Below, in pieces: positions 9,144-17,669 of a stretch of 64,000 nucleotides of DNA (position 1 is the stretch's first letter; every line of letters starts with the position of its first letter). Source of the DNA: Acidobacteriota bacterium. GTDB taxonomy: Bacteria; Acidobacteriota; Terriglobia; Acidiferrales; UBA7541. The stretch is from positions 1 through 64,000 of the forward strand of contig JABCZN010000001.1 of NCBI GenBank assembly GCA_013289665.1. Direction: 5' to 3'. Both the position numbers and the translations under genes were made by a program. A model generated the notes under the pieces. The model saw only the letters and a list, made by a program, of their open reading frames with translations. It searched no databases and was not told the DNA's origin.

Positions 9144-10910
9144 CTAACGGATTGGCGATGTAGCGCTCGAGAGGACGTTCTGTTCCGCGGCAGGGAGACG
9201 AACCAGGACCGTTGTTCCTGACTCCGAAGTCTGTTCGATGGAGACGCTGCCGGAATGGTCCTGTACGATCTTGCTGACGATGGCCAGGCCCAGTCCGGTC
9301 CCGTTCGGTTTGCCAAAGCTGACAAAGGGATCAAACAGCGATTCGCGGATAGCACCGGGGATGCCCCGCCCCGAATCGTGCACGCGGATTTCAAATCCAG
9401 CGGGGGAGTTTTTGGCTTCCACAACGATTGAGCCTTCGGCCTCGGCCATCGATTCGCAAGCATTCAGGATCAGATTAAAAAAGACGCGCTCCAGTTTTCG
9501 AGCGTCGAACATGCCCTCCAGATCGCCCGAGGACGATAGCACTATCCGGGTATCGCGGAATTCAGGTTTGGAATGGATGGCTTCGATGGCGCGACGGATC
9601 ACCTGATCGATTCGTGTGCGAGTAGGGGTAATGGCGCTGCGCTGATAGGAAAGTTCGCGCAGGGAGTCGATCAAGTCGGTCATCTGGTTGGCCGCGGTTT
9701 TGATCTCTTCGTAAATTTCATCTTTCTTGAGTTTCAGTTCGTCCGCCTCGTAAAGAAATTCCGCGTTGGCCACAACCGCAGCGAGATAGTGGCGCAAGTC
9801 ATGCGAGATGGAGCCGGCGGCGCGGGCCAGGGCGGCGATGCGCTCTGACTCGATGCGATGCTGCTGCAGCGCGAGCAATTGACCACGCATCTGGGCGAAG
9901 GAGGTGCTGAGTTCCACGAGTTCGGTGCTTCCCCTGGGCGTGATCGAATAAGTGAAATCGCCCGCCGCAAGGGCTTTGACGCCGGCCACAAGATTGTCCA
10001 AGGGATGGGTGATGGTGCGCGCGACGAAACCAAAGAGGATTACTCCGAAAAGCACCGCGAGACCACCGGCCACGTAGATCGAGTAATTCAAGCGTTTGAT
10101 AAAGGAGTTTACCGGCACAAGCGGCATCATCACATAACAGCGGACCGGTGAAGGCGACGAGCCGTGCAGAAGCACCGAAGAATAGGCGTACTTGTCGGTG
10201 TCCAGCGCGATTTCGCCAGAAGTGTTCGCGGTTGAAAATGTGCCGGAGCGCATGCGCCGCTGCAGTTCGGCCGCATCCCTGCCGGGGAGGGTAGAGGCGA
10301 TCACGGTGTCGCCGGTGGTTAAGGCCACCTGATTGTTGGTGGCAACCGAGAGTTGTTGAGCGACGGCGGAATCCACCTGATAGCCAACCGCGAGAAATCC
10401 CAGGGGTTGAACGGTCGGGCCGGCGCCGGAGGTGATGGGATGAAGGAAAACCCAATAGAGTCGTCCGTCGTCGTACCACCAGGAAGCATCTTCGCCGGCA
10501 TCAGTGGAGCGCTTGAGGTCGCGTTCGGCAGTCTGGGCTGACCATCCCGGCTTTGTCATGTGCAGGGCAACGACACTTCTATTTGGTTTGGCCAAGACCA
10601 AAAGGTCGCTTTGCGCGAGTTTCCAGAAGGATTCGGAGCCGTCCTGAATGGTCGGAGCGTGCTGCGTGGACATCAACGCTTTCATGGTGGGGAGATCCGC
10701 AAGCATTGCTCCCATACGCGACAACTGCAGTTCTCTCTGCCGCTGAACACTTTCAAACGCGCGGACGGACTCGTCCGTTCCGTCCTTCACCTGTTTTTGA
10801 ATCTCGGCATCGACCGTATGCCGGATGAAAAAGAGCAGTGAGCCCGTGAGTCCGAGAATGATTAACAGGGCCGCGACAAAGAGCTGGGATCGTAGTCGAA
10901 ACGTAGTCAT
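9144..10910 (-). CDS. Membrane sensor histidine kinase
   Basis: This 588-residue kinase has a first membrane helix (residues about 9-29), a periplasmic sensor region of about 240 residues, a second helix (GGLAVLFGVILFGFVA) and a HAMP linker (TITHPLDNLVAGVKALAAGD). The dimerisation/phosphoacceptor helix carries His in SISHDLRHYLAAV. The ATP-binding domain shows the N box (NLILNACESM), the G1 box (DSGRGIP) and the G2 box (GTGLGLAIV). It lies 19 bases after the OmpR-type regulator on the same strand, so the two probably form one two-component system. The signal cannot be inferred. Confidence 0.9.
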   Translation of the reverse strand: MTTFRLRSQLFVAALLIILGLTGSLLFFIRHTVDAEIQKQVKDGTDESVRAFESVQRQRELQLSRMGAMLADLPTMKALMSTQHAPTIQDGSESFWKLAQSDLLVLAKPNRSVVALHMTKPGWSAQTAERDLKRSTDAGEDASWWYDDGRLYWVFLHPITSGAGPTVQPLGFLAVGYQVDSAVAQQLSVATNNQVALTTGDTVIASTLPGRDAAELQRRMRSGTFSTANTSGEIALDTDKYAYSSVLLHGSSPSPVRCYVMMPLVPVNSFIKRLNYSIYVAGGLAVLFGVILFGFVARTITHPLDNLVAGVKALAAGDFTYSITPRGSTELVELSTSFAQMRGQLLALQQHRIESERIAALARAAGSISHDLRHYLAAVVANAEFLYEADELKLKKDEIYEEIKTAANQMTDLIDSLRELSYQRSAITPTRTRIDQVIRRAIEAIHSKPEFRDTRIVLSSSGDLEGMFDARKLERVFFNLILNACESMAEAEGSIVVEAKNSPAGFEIRVHDSGRGIPGAIRESLFDPFVSFGKPNGTGLGLAIVSKIVQDHSGSVSIEQTSESGTTVLVRLPAAEQNVLSSATSPIR

Positions 10911-10929
10911 GTAGCGTCAGCGATCGAAT

Positions 10930-11673
10930 TCATACAGCAGTTCCGGCAGCTGAACCTCCAGGAGAAAATTTGTATCCGGCGCCGTGCATGGTCATCAAAT
11001 ACCGTGGCGTGGCAGGATCCGGTTCCAGTTTCTGGCGCAGACGAAGCACGTGATTGTCAACCGTCCGCGTGGACGGATAATTCTGATAGCCCCACACCTC
11101 GTTGAGCAACTCCTCGCGGGAGATGACGCGTCCGGCGGAAGCCGCCAGATATTTCAATAGCTTGAATTCCTGCGAGGTCAGAGTGATGGGCTTCCCCGCG
11201 CGCATGGCCTCCATGCTGGTGAAATCAATGCGCGCGTCGCCGAAGGTGAGGACTTCGTGTTGAACAGACTTTGTGGGAATCTGAGTTACCGGAGGCAATC
11301 CGGCTCCCGTGCGGCGCATCGCACGGCGAACCCTGGCCAGGAGCTCCTTGGGGCTGAACGGCTTGGTTACGTAATCATCCGCGCCAAGCTCCAGCAAGAG
11401 AACTTTGTCTTCGACCTCGGAATTTGCGCTGAGGACGACGATGGGCACGGAAGCGGCCAGGGCCTTGAACTCCCGGCAGAGTTCCTTGCCGGAAATGCCC
11501 GGAAGCTTCAGATCAAGGACCACCACACAGGGAAGCTGTTTGCGGAAAAGCTCGAGGCCGCTGGGCCCATCCGAGGCGATTTGCACCTGGAGAGAGTCGG
11601 ATTCGAAGAGCCGCTGGAGCGTGCGCTGCATGGCGCGGCTGTCTTCCACAATCAGAACGGTATCTGCGGACAT
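10930..11673 (-). CDS. OmpR/PhoB-type response regulator
   Basis: About 247 residues from the ATG at 11673, which follows GGAGG at a spacing of 10. An ATG at 11751 preceded by AGAGAGG is a plausible alternative giving 273 residues. The receiver has the acidic pocket in VLIVEDSRA, the phospho-acceptor Asp in VVVLDLKLPG and the Lys in VTKPFSPKE. The winged-helix domain (LTSQEFKLLKYLAASAGRVI, TVDNHVLRLRQKLEPD, GAGYKF) is complete. It is the first gene of the regulator-kinase pair. Confidence 0.9.
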   Translation of the reverse strand: MSADTVLIVEDSRAMQRTLQRLFESDSLQVQIASDGPSGLELFRKQLPCVVVLDLKLPGISGKELCREFKALAASVPIVVLSANSEVEDKVLLLELGADDYVTKPFSPKELLARVRRAMRRTGAGLPPVTQIPTKSVQHEVLTFGDARIDFTSMEAMRAGKPITLTSQEFKLLKYLAASAGRVISREELLNEVWGYQNYPSTRTVDNHVLRLRQKLEPDPATPRYLMTMHGAGYKFSPGGSAAGTAV

Positions 11674-11781
11674 CGAAATCGAGCCTCCAGGCAGAACGTC
11701 TCTTCCGGGCACTTTAGGGGTACTCCAAGTTGATGCGTTCATCGTTCTCATAATAATACCTCTCTCTTGTGTTGCGACGAC

Positions 11782-13071
11782 TCATGAATGCGCCTGGTCG
11801 AGTCCGGCGCGGGCGGAGCCAAGGGCGCGCTGCCAGCGCAATTGTTCAAGCGGCAACCGGACCAAGTCTCCAAGGTGGACACCGGCACGATGGGCAACGT
11901 ATTTCCACCGCTGTAGCTGCCACAGGAAGGGCCTTTCCAAGTCATTGCCGCTGCGAGTTTCGATGGTCAATCGTTCGCGCTTCGGAATCAGGCGGCTCCA
12001 GAAATATTCGTATCTGAGCCTGGGGTCGGCGATGAAGTCGGGTGCGAGAAACAGATTGCTTAGACTTCCGGGCCAATCGGTGAGCGCCCAGCCCTCGGAA
12101 AAATGATCCAGCCATGCGCGCAGGGATGGAGTCATGCCTTCGGTGGCCCAGTCGGCGATTGCAGGAGGAATACGAGTTTCAAAAAGGCGGTTTGTCAGCG
12201 AAAGGATGAAAGCAAAAATGCGCTTCGTCATGAGGCCATCGCCAGCGTGGTTCCGCAATCTTGCCCAGAGTCGATCGTCATCCAGATACAGATCCATGCA
12301 ACGGCCGATCTCCATCAGCCAGGAGAGACGCAACCAGGAGCGGAAAGAATGCCGGAAGGCATGCAAAACCTGGACAAGAAACCGAGTCTCGAGTGGCAGG
12401 CAATTGAAACTTATACCCGAGATGCTCATTGGAATCACGGCTTCCGCGCCCGTGCCGGGAAAATCCACTTGGAGCCATGGCAAGCTCTCCGTGAGTGAAA
12501 CGTGCAGATCCACCTGGCGGTGGTGCTGGATCGCATAGAGATCATCGGTGCGTGACGGCACATGGTGGAGCGGGGTTGTGAAAAACGATTCCTCGGAATG
12601 GGACAGTTGCGGCGTCGAGTACCCGCACGAGCGGAGTACTTCAGCCGCCACGTCGACGTCTTCCGGGCCGACCAGGAAATCGAAGTCGGTTTGGTGGCGC
12701 AGGCTGGGGTCCGCGCAAAAATCTGGAACGAGGGAGAATCCCTTCAGCGTGACTGCCAGGATCCCTTGTGCGCGAAACGCATCGTTGAGACGCTGGAACT
12801 CCCCGAGCATGTCCTGAAGTCTGCCGTCGTTCCGCTCCCTTCGTCCCTCCAGCGCGTTACGCCATTCGGCCGACAAACCCCCGCCGGTGGAATGCGAACG
12901 AGCGGATTTGAGGAGGCTCAATGCGAGGCCGCTTTCGTCCAGCCATCGCATCAACCGGGCGCCTTGGCGGGATTGGAGCGGTGGCAAGGATCGAATCCCC
13001 GCAAGATTAGCGTTGCGCTTGAGGGCTAGAAGCAGGCTTCGTTTTGCGCAGGCGTCACACTTCCAGGGCAT
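11782..13071 (-). CDS. PF14907-type nucleotidyltransferase family protein
   Basis: This 429-residue protein matches the NTP_transf_5 (PF14907) family. The fold is marked by LKGFSLVPDFCADPSLRHQ followed by the metal-binding DxD of TDFDFLV (Asp129 and Asp131). The C-terminal half is helical, rich in Trp and Leu, and ends in an Arg-rich tail. Family members occur in some lasso-peptide clusters together with HPr-kinase-like enzymes, where they further modify a phosphorylated peptide, and also in loci with no known product. It overlaps the end of the preceding small gene by 17 bases and is the last of three coupled genes. No lasso cyclase or peptidase accompanies it. Confidence 0.75.
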   Translation of the reverse strand: MPWKCDACAKRSLLLALKRNANLAGIRSLPPLQSRQGARLMRWLDESGLALSLLKSARSHSTGGGLSAEWRNALEGRRERNDGRLQDMLGEFQRLNDAFRAQGILAVTLKGFSLVPDFCADPSLRHQTDFDFLVGPEDVDVAAEVLRSCGYSTPQLSHSEESFFTTPLHHVPSRTDDLYAIQHHRQVDLHVSLTESLPWLQVDFPGTGAEAVIPMSISGISFNCLPLETRFLVQVLHAFRHSFRSWLRLSWLMEIGRCMDLYLDDDRLWARLRNHAGDGLMTKRIFAFILSLTNRLFETRIPPAIADWATEGMTPSLRAWLDHFSEGWALTDWPGSLSNLFLAPDFIADPRLRYEYFWSRLIPKRERLTIETRSGNDLERPFLWQLQRWKYVAHRAGVHLGDLVRLPLEQLRWQRALGSARAGLDQAHS

Positions 13072-13519
13072 CTTCCCTCACTCCGTCAGCGGTTTGCCAT
13101 GAGTTTGGTTCTGGTGTTTCTGCCGACAGCCGGCACAGGAAAGGCACCAGATATTCCTGAAAAGTTTTCCTGTCAACATCCCGTCCAATGAAGCAAAACA
13201 ATTCCCGCCGCTCATGATCGAGCCCCAGCACGCACGCTGGTCCCATGCCGACCACGGTGAGCTGACCCGTGCGCAGCGTCAAAGGTTCCTGAAGCGAGCC
13301 GTGAGCATCAAAATCCCGAACAAGCTTCCATGTGCGGGCGGAGGAGCCGGAATCATCCGTGGCAGTATGGAGGGAGAGAGCGGGAAGAAGAGAAAAATCA
13401 TTGGTTTCGACCAGCACGGTGAGAGCGCCGATGCGGAACCGCGTCCTGAGCGGAGTGGGGACAAACCGCCGCAAGGGATCGAGCGGGTCACTGTAATTTG
13501 CCGTTTCCAGAAGCGCCAT
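13055..13519 (-). CDS. Small protein resembling the N-terminal domain of the adjacent kinase
   Basis: The 154-residue product begins at an ATG preceded by GAAGGAG. I recognise no named family. Residues about 25-130 resemble residues about 14-145 of the HPr-kinase-like neighbour in order and pattern: RTRFRIGALTVLVETND against RARFRVTVDFIVTATIAFD, then an RTGQLTVVGMGPACVLGLD segment against RGQGHLVFALLEPTSLFSFD, and RDVDRKTFQEYLVPFLCRL against AAARDSYFWNVQLLPI. It lacks the P-loop domain entirely. It may be a regulatory or substrate-binding partner of the kinase. Start and stop are tightly spaced with both neighbours, so all three are likely co-translated. Confidence 0.65.
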   Translation of the reverse strand: MALLETANYSDPLDPLRRFVPTPLRTRFRIGALTVLVETNDFSLLPALSLHTATDDSGSSARTWKLVRDFDAHGSLQEPLTLRTGQLTVVGMGPACVLGLDHERRELFCFIGRDVDRKTFQEYLVPFLCRLSAETPEPNSWQTADGVREDALEV

Positions 13520-13520
13520 C

Positions 13521-14561
13521 TTACTCCTTCGGTAGGAATTCATCGATCGCACGTGCCGTTTGGATGGGGTCGCTACCGGTGCGGAGAATCCAGCTCTGGC
13601 AGCCAGAAAGTTTTTTGATGACTTCCGAACGAGCGCGGACCGCCTCTGGCAATCCAAGGGGAAGCTTCTCGGCATTCCTCTCGAAGAATTGGATCGTATG
13701 CTCGGGGCGACAGGGGACAAACTGGCAACCCGGCAGGGAAGTGCGTTCAAGAAACACAAGCCACTTGGGAGGTGCACTGGATTTGACGGTCGAACGAAAC
13801 ACATTTTCCGGATCAACCTCATGAGCGAGCTCACCGTTCAAAGTTCTTTTCGGAGTCTTGCACCGGAGTTCGGGAAAGAACTGGACCGTGTCGGGGAGTA
13901 ATTTGATCGGGGCGAATAATCCATGCGCAACCAATCGGCCTGCATCTTGGGAAACATACGTCCAACCATCGGAGACGACCGGGAAGCCGCTCCTGGCCAG
14001 CGCCGCGGTAAGCGTGGACTTTCCCGCGCCGGAATCGCCGGCCACGAGCAGTCCGCTGCCGTTGCGATCGAGGCAAGCGCAGTGGAGCGGGGCCACGCCC
14101 ATTGTTGTGCCGAGCAGGCCAATGGCGATCGGGAGTAACTGCACATTCCAAAAGTAAGAATCGCGCGCCGCCGCCGGAGAGAGCGCGCCCGCGACCCGTC
14201 TTCGCAGCAGATCGAAACTGAAGAGGCTTGTCGGCTCCAAGAGCGCAAACACCAAATGACCCTGGCCCCGAAAATGTGGAATACCGGGAGCATGAAATGC
14301 GAGAGAAGGATCCTCGACAATTTCCATCTGGAAGGAATGAGCTGCGGGTGGACTCTTTACAGCCTGCCACTGCGCGGAGAGACGCAAGACATACGGCGAA
14401 TTTGTGGAAAGCAGGCAGCGCGTTCCCACGAGAGAAAATTCCGCGCACAAGGGGAGTGTGTTCCTGTCAAAGGCGATGGTTGCCGTCACAATGAAATCCA
14501 CTGTAACGCGAAAACGAGCGCGCAAAACGCCACAGAAGAAGAAATGACAGCCATGTGACAT
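13521..14561 (-). CDS. HPr-kinase-like (HprK C-domain) protein
   Basis: This is a protein of about 346 residues from the ATG at 14561. Residues about 15-145 form an N-terminal domain shared with the small neighbour. The HprK-type kinase domain follows, with the Walker A motif GDSGAGKST at about 175-183, a preceding His (APLHCACLD) and an Asp after strand 3 (PVVSDGW) in place of the usual metal ligands. Family enzymes phosphorylate serine on HPr or, in some natural-product clusters, on a peptide; no HPr or phosphotransferase system gene is nearby. The open frame continues upstream but would run over the divergent radical SAM gene, so the later start is preferred. Only about 55 bases separate the two divergent starts. 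Confidence 0.75.
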   Translation of the reverse strand: MSHGCHFFFCGVLRARFRVTVDFIVTATIAFDRNTLPLCAEFSLVGTRCLLSTNSPYVLRLSAQWQAVKSPPAAHSFQMEIVEDPSLAFHAPGIPHFRGQGHLVFALLEPTSLFSFDLLRRRVAGALSPAAARDSYFWNVQLLPIAIGLLGTTMGVAPLHCACLDRNGSGLLVAGDSGAGKSTLTAALARSGFPVVSDGWTYVSQDAGRLVAHGLFAPIKLLPDTVQFFPELRCKTPKRTLNGELAHEVDPENVFRSTVKSSAPPKWLVFLERTSLPGCQFVPCRPEHTIQFFERNAEKLPLGLPEAVRARSEVIKKLSGCQSWILRTGSDPIQTARAIDEFLPKE

Positions 14562-14616
14562 GATCGTGACAATTATGCGTTGCGGCCTCGGGTAACGTTT
14601 CCCGTATGGTTTCGAG

Positions 14617-16131
14617 ATGAGGCCGATGTCCAAGAAAGTAGTATTCTTTTTCCCTTCGTTCGCCAGTTCGGAGGCTACAGCTCCTCTGGGGATTCTGGCT
14701 GTGGCCACTCCCCTGCTTCGCAACGGATACTCCGTGAAACTGGTGGACTCAACGATAACTCCAAATTTCAAGAAGCGCGTGCTGGAGGAAGTGAAGGACG
14801 CGCTATGTCTGGCGATTTCTCTGGTGACCGGGCCGATGATCCGGGAGACCGCGGAGATTGCTCGCGCCGTGAAAGCGTGGAATCCGGGATTTCCAATCAT
14901 TCTCGGGGGGTGGCACCCCTCTCTTTTGCCAAAGCAAACCCTGGAAGCGCCCTATATTGACATCGTGGTTCGGGGCCAGGGCGAAGAATCGCTCCTTGAA
15001 GTGGTTCAGCATCTTGAAAATCGCGCTCCGATGGATCTGATTCCGGGTATTGGCTTCAAGAGAAACGGCAAGGTGATTTTCACCACGGAACGCCCCCTGC
15101 GGCCGATCGTGGATTTGCCGCCGAAGGCTTATCAACTTGCCGATTTTGATGCCTACCAGCGAAGTTGCGGCCGGCGTTGGGCCATGTATGTGTCCAGCCT
15201 CGCCTGCCCGTTCAACTGCGCGTACTGCACAAACGCCGGGGTGTACGGCCGGAAATGGAACGCGTTGCCGCCGGAGCAATTTGTTGAAGAAACCATGGAC
15301 CTATCTACGCGCTATGGCCTGGAATTGCTTTGGGTGGTCGACGACAACTTTCTTGTGGATCTTGATCGCGCCCGGGCCATCGCCGAAGGATTGGTGCGCG
15401 CCGGAGCGGACTTCAAATGGAGTATCCAGGCCACCACGAACTTGACCGCCCGGCTGAGCACGGAAGACCTGAAGCTGCTGCGGCGCAGCGGCCTCCATCA
15501 GATCTGCCAGGGTGTGGATTCGGGCTCCGAAAAGGTCCTGAAGTTGATGAACAAGACGTTTCAGGACTTTGATTCCATCTATGAAAGCGCGGCGCGCTGC
15601 CTGCGGGCGGGGATTCGGCCTTCGTTCAATGTCATGTTCGCATTTCCGGGCGAAGGGTCGAGGGAGCGCCGCGAAACCATTGATTTCATGATGGACGTTT
15701 GCCGGCGCCTTCCCGGCTCTGAGTTCTGGACAAACATTTTTACTCCCTACCCGGGCTCGCCGATCATGGAACGAGCGGAGGAACTCGGGATTCGCGTGCC
15801 GTCCTCTTTCGAAGGCTGGGCCGAATTCTTCCCGCGCTACACCGTGCTCCCCTGGCTGAGCGGGACAGAGCACAAACGCCTTCAAATAATGAGGGAATAT
15901 TTCAGAATTGCCTTTGACCGCTTCCCGATTGGCGCGGACACGCGGAAGCGGACGACGCGGATCATCCAGAAGGTTCTGTCGCTGCCGGCACGCTGGAGAC
16001 TGGACCACGACGTCTATCGGTTCCCGGCGGAATTGTGGGTCAACGGCCGGTTAAACCGGAAGAAATCGGAGTTCAAACCGGTTGTTGATGCGAAACGCCT
16101 GGAAACGGCGTCAGATGGGGCCACATGTTGA
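14617..16131 (+). CDS. B12-binding-type radical SAM protein (first of five)
   Basis: The product has 504 residues; a second ATG at 14626 is an alternative start. The N-terminal Rossmann-like domain (about residues 1-150) is of cobalamin-binding type, with LGGWHPSLLPKQTL and IVVRGQGEESLLEV, but the B12-ligating DxHxxG is not present at the expected place (VDSTITPNF). The radical SAM core carries the [4Fe-4S] cysteines in CPFNCAYC at about 197, 201 and 204. A C-terminal domain of about 120 residues follows. Enzymes of this architecture do methylations, cyclisations or rearrangements on unactivated carbons. It is the first gene of a nine-gene operon, with only about 55 bases to the divergent kinase gene, and overlaps the next gene by 7 bases. 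Confidence 0.85.
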   Translation: MRPMSKKVVFFFPSFASSEATAPLGILAVATPLLRNGYSVKLVDSTITPNFKKRVLEEVKDALCLAISLVTGPMIRETAEIARAVKAWNPGFPIILGGWHPSLLPKQTLEAPYIDIVVRGQGEESLLEVVQHLENRAPMDLIPGIGFKRNGKVIFTTERPLRPIVDLPPKAYQLADFDAYQRSCGRRWAMYVSSLACPFNCAYCTNAGVYGRKWNALPPEQFVEETMDLSTRYGLELLWVVDDNFLVDLDRARAIAEGLVRAGADFKWSIQATTNLTARLSTEDLKLLRRSGLHQICQGVDSGSEKVLKLMNKTFQDFDSIYESAARCLRAGIRPSFNVMFAFPGEGSRERRETIDFMMDVCRRLPGSEFWTNIFTPYPGSPIMERAEELGIRVPSSFEGWAEFFPRYTVLPWLSGTEHKRLQIMREYFRIAFDRFPIGADTRKRTTRIIQKVLSLPARWRLDHDVYRFPAELWVNGRLNRKKSEFKPVVDAKRLETASDGATC

Positions 16132-17627
16132 AGAAGAACAAGGTCGTCCTTTTCTATCCGCCGTACGATGGACCACCGCTGGGCGCCCCGCTCTGCCTGC
16201 TGAGCCTTGCTTCTCCGCTTCTTGCCGGAGGATTCGAAGTCACCGTGGTGGACGCAGCGATTGATCCCCGGTGGTACGAGACAGTTCTGCGGGAAGCGCG
16301 TGATGCGCTCTGCCTCGGCATCTCGATGCTCACCGGGCCGATGATTCGCGGAGCCGTTCGCATGGCGAAGGCCATGAAAAAGGAAGCTCCCGAAGTGCCG
16401 GTGATTTTTGGTGGCTGGCACGCGAGCCTCGCGACCGCGCAGACGCTTCAGGAGAGTTACATCGACGCCGTGGTACGCGGGCAAGGCGAACTTACGCTGC
16501 TCGAAATAGCGGAAAAGTTGAGAGTAGGGCAAGACTTTCGCGACACCGCCGGTGTGTCGTCACGGCAGTTCGGAATGCCTCGCCACATGCCCGAACGACG
16601 CGTGGCGTTGCTGGATGATCTGCCGACGCCTGCATTTGAGCTGACCGATTTCGATGCGTACGAGCGTGTTTCGGGAGAGCGAAAACTCTCATATGCGACC
16701 AGCGTAGGCTGCCCCTACGCCTGCAATTACTGTACGGATATGGTGTTTTACAAGCGGCGCTTTAACGCGCTGGCGGCGGAGCGCGTGGTGAGCGAAGTGA
16801 CGGAACTGGCCAACCGTTATCGCATCGACGAAGTGGCCATGCTTGACTCCAACCTTCCTGTCGACTGGCGCCGGGCGCGGGATATTGCCCAGGGATTCGT
16901 TGATGCAAAGAGCAATTTCAGGTGGACCTTTCAGGCATCCACCGATTTTCTCTGCCGGATGAGCGACGACGACGTGAGACTGCTGGGTGAGAGCGGCGTA
17001 AAGCACATGGGGTTCGGCACGGAATCAACGTCCAGCAGCGTGCTGAAGCTGATGAACAAGCGCCACCAGCACGTCGAGGACATGTACGAAACCGCGCGCA
17101 AGGCAGCCCTGGGAGAGATTCACGTCACCTTCAACCTGATTTTTGGGTATCCCGGAGAAACCGAAGCGGATCGCGTGGAGACGCTGCGTACGATGGGCGA
17201 CATGGCGCGCCAGTTCTGGAATGTGAGTTTTTCACCGAACATCTTCACTCCTTATCCCGGAATTCCGATCTGGCCCGAACTGCGAGCCATGGGCCTGCGA
17301 GAACCGCAATCTCTGGAGGAATGGGCAGAGTTGCCGTTGGGCCGCAATGTCTTGCCCTGGCTGCAGGGAAGCGAGCTGACCCGCCTGCGAACGATGCTTG
17401 ACTTCTTCCTGCTGAATAATCAATTGCGCAGAGCAACCAAGAAGTATCCAAAACTTCGCACAGGACTCCGGCGGATGCTCGGCGCACCGATCCGGTGGCG
17501 TATCCGGACAAACCAGTACTCGTTTCCCTGGGAGCTCTGGATTGGGCGAAGACTCGAAAAAATTGTCAGACGGCGATCCCTGGTGACGGGGCAGCAATTG
17601 AAACAGGAGGGCGCTGAAGCATGTTAG
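16125..17627 (+). CDS. B12-binding-type radical SAM protein (second of five)
   Basis: This 500-residue protein is a close paralogue of the preceding one: same order of domains, FGGWHASLATAQTL and VVRGQGELTLLE in the B12-type domain, cysteines in CPYACNYC at about 196, 200 and 203, and a matching C-terminal region with VLPWLQGSELTRLRTM where the first has VLPWLSGTEHKRLQIM. DxHxxG is absent (VDAAIDPRW). The pair probably arose by tandem duplication and may act in sequence on the same substrate. Its start overlaps the end of the first gene (ATGTTGA). Confidence 0.85.
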   Translation: MLKKNKVVLFYPPYDGPPLGAPLCLLSLASPLLAGGFEVTVVDAAIDPRWYETVLREARDALCLGISMLTGPMIRGAVRMAKAMKKEAPEVPVIFGGWHASLATAQTLQESYIDAVVRGQGELTLLEIAEKLRVGQDFRDTAGVSSRQFGMPRHMPERRVALLDDLPTPAFELTDFDAYERVSGERKLSYATSVGCPYACNYCTDMVFYKRRFNALAAERVVSEVTELANRYRIDEVAMLDSNLPVDWRRARDIAQGFVDAKSNFRWTFQASTDFLCRMSDDDVRLLGESGVKHMGFGTESTSSSVLKLMNKRHQHVEDMYETARKAALGEIHVTFNLIFGYPGETEADRVETLRTMGDMARQFWNVSFSPNIFTPYPGIPIWPELRAMGLREPQSLEEWAELPLGRNVLPWLQGSELTRLRTMLDFFLLNNQLRRATKKYPKLRTGLRRMLGAPIRWRIRTNQYSFPWELWIGRRLEKIVRRRSLVTGQQLKQEGAEAC

Positions 17628-17669
17628 ACGCGTTTTGCGCCTCGCATTCGATTCGCGGGAGAAGGAAAA

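Noticed and set aside
12980..13000. tRNA-like TPsiC-arm sequence (GGATCGAATCCCC)
   Set aside because: It lies inside the nucleotidyltransferase gene and no matching acceptor, D or anticodon arms surround it.
14565..14610. Promoter elements between the divergent kinase and radical SAM genes
   Set aside because: TTGCGG and TATGGT (plus strand) are 19 bases apart, and CATAAT on the minus strand lies only about 10 bases before the ATG with no matching -35; neither is convincing.
14561..14640. Possible cobalamin riboswitch before the B12-type radical SAM operon
   Set aside because: Only about 55 bases lie between the divergent start codons, far too few for a cobalamin riboswitch, and no conserved B12-box-like sequence is seen.
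14562..14900. N-terminal extension of the HPr-kinase-like gene
   Set aside because: The frame stays open upstream but would lie antisense within the first radical SAM gene and its translation does not resemble the family; the ATG at 14561 fits better.
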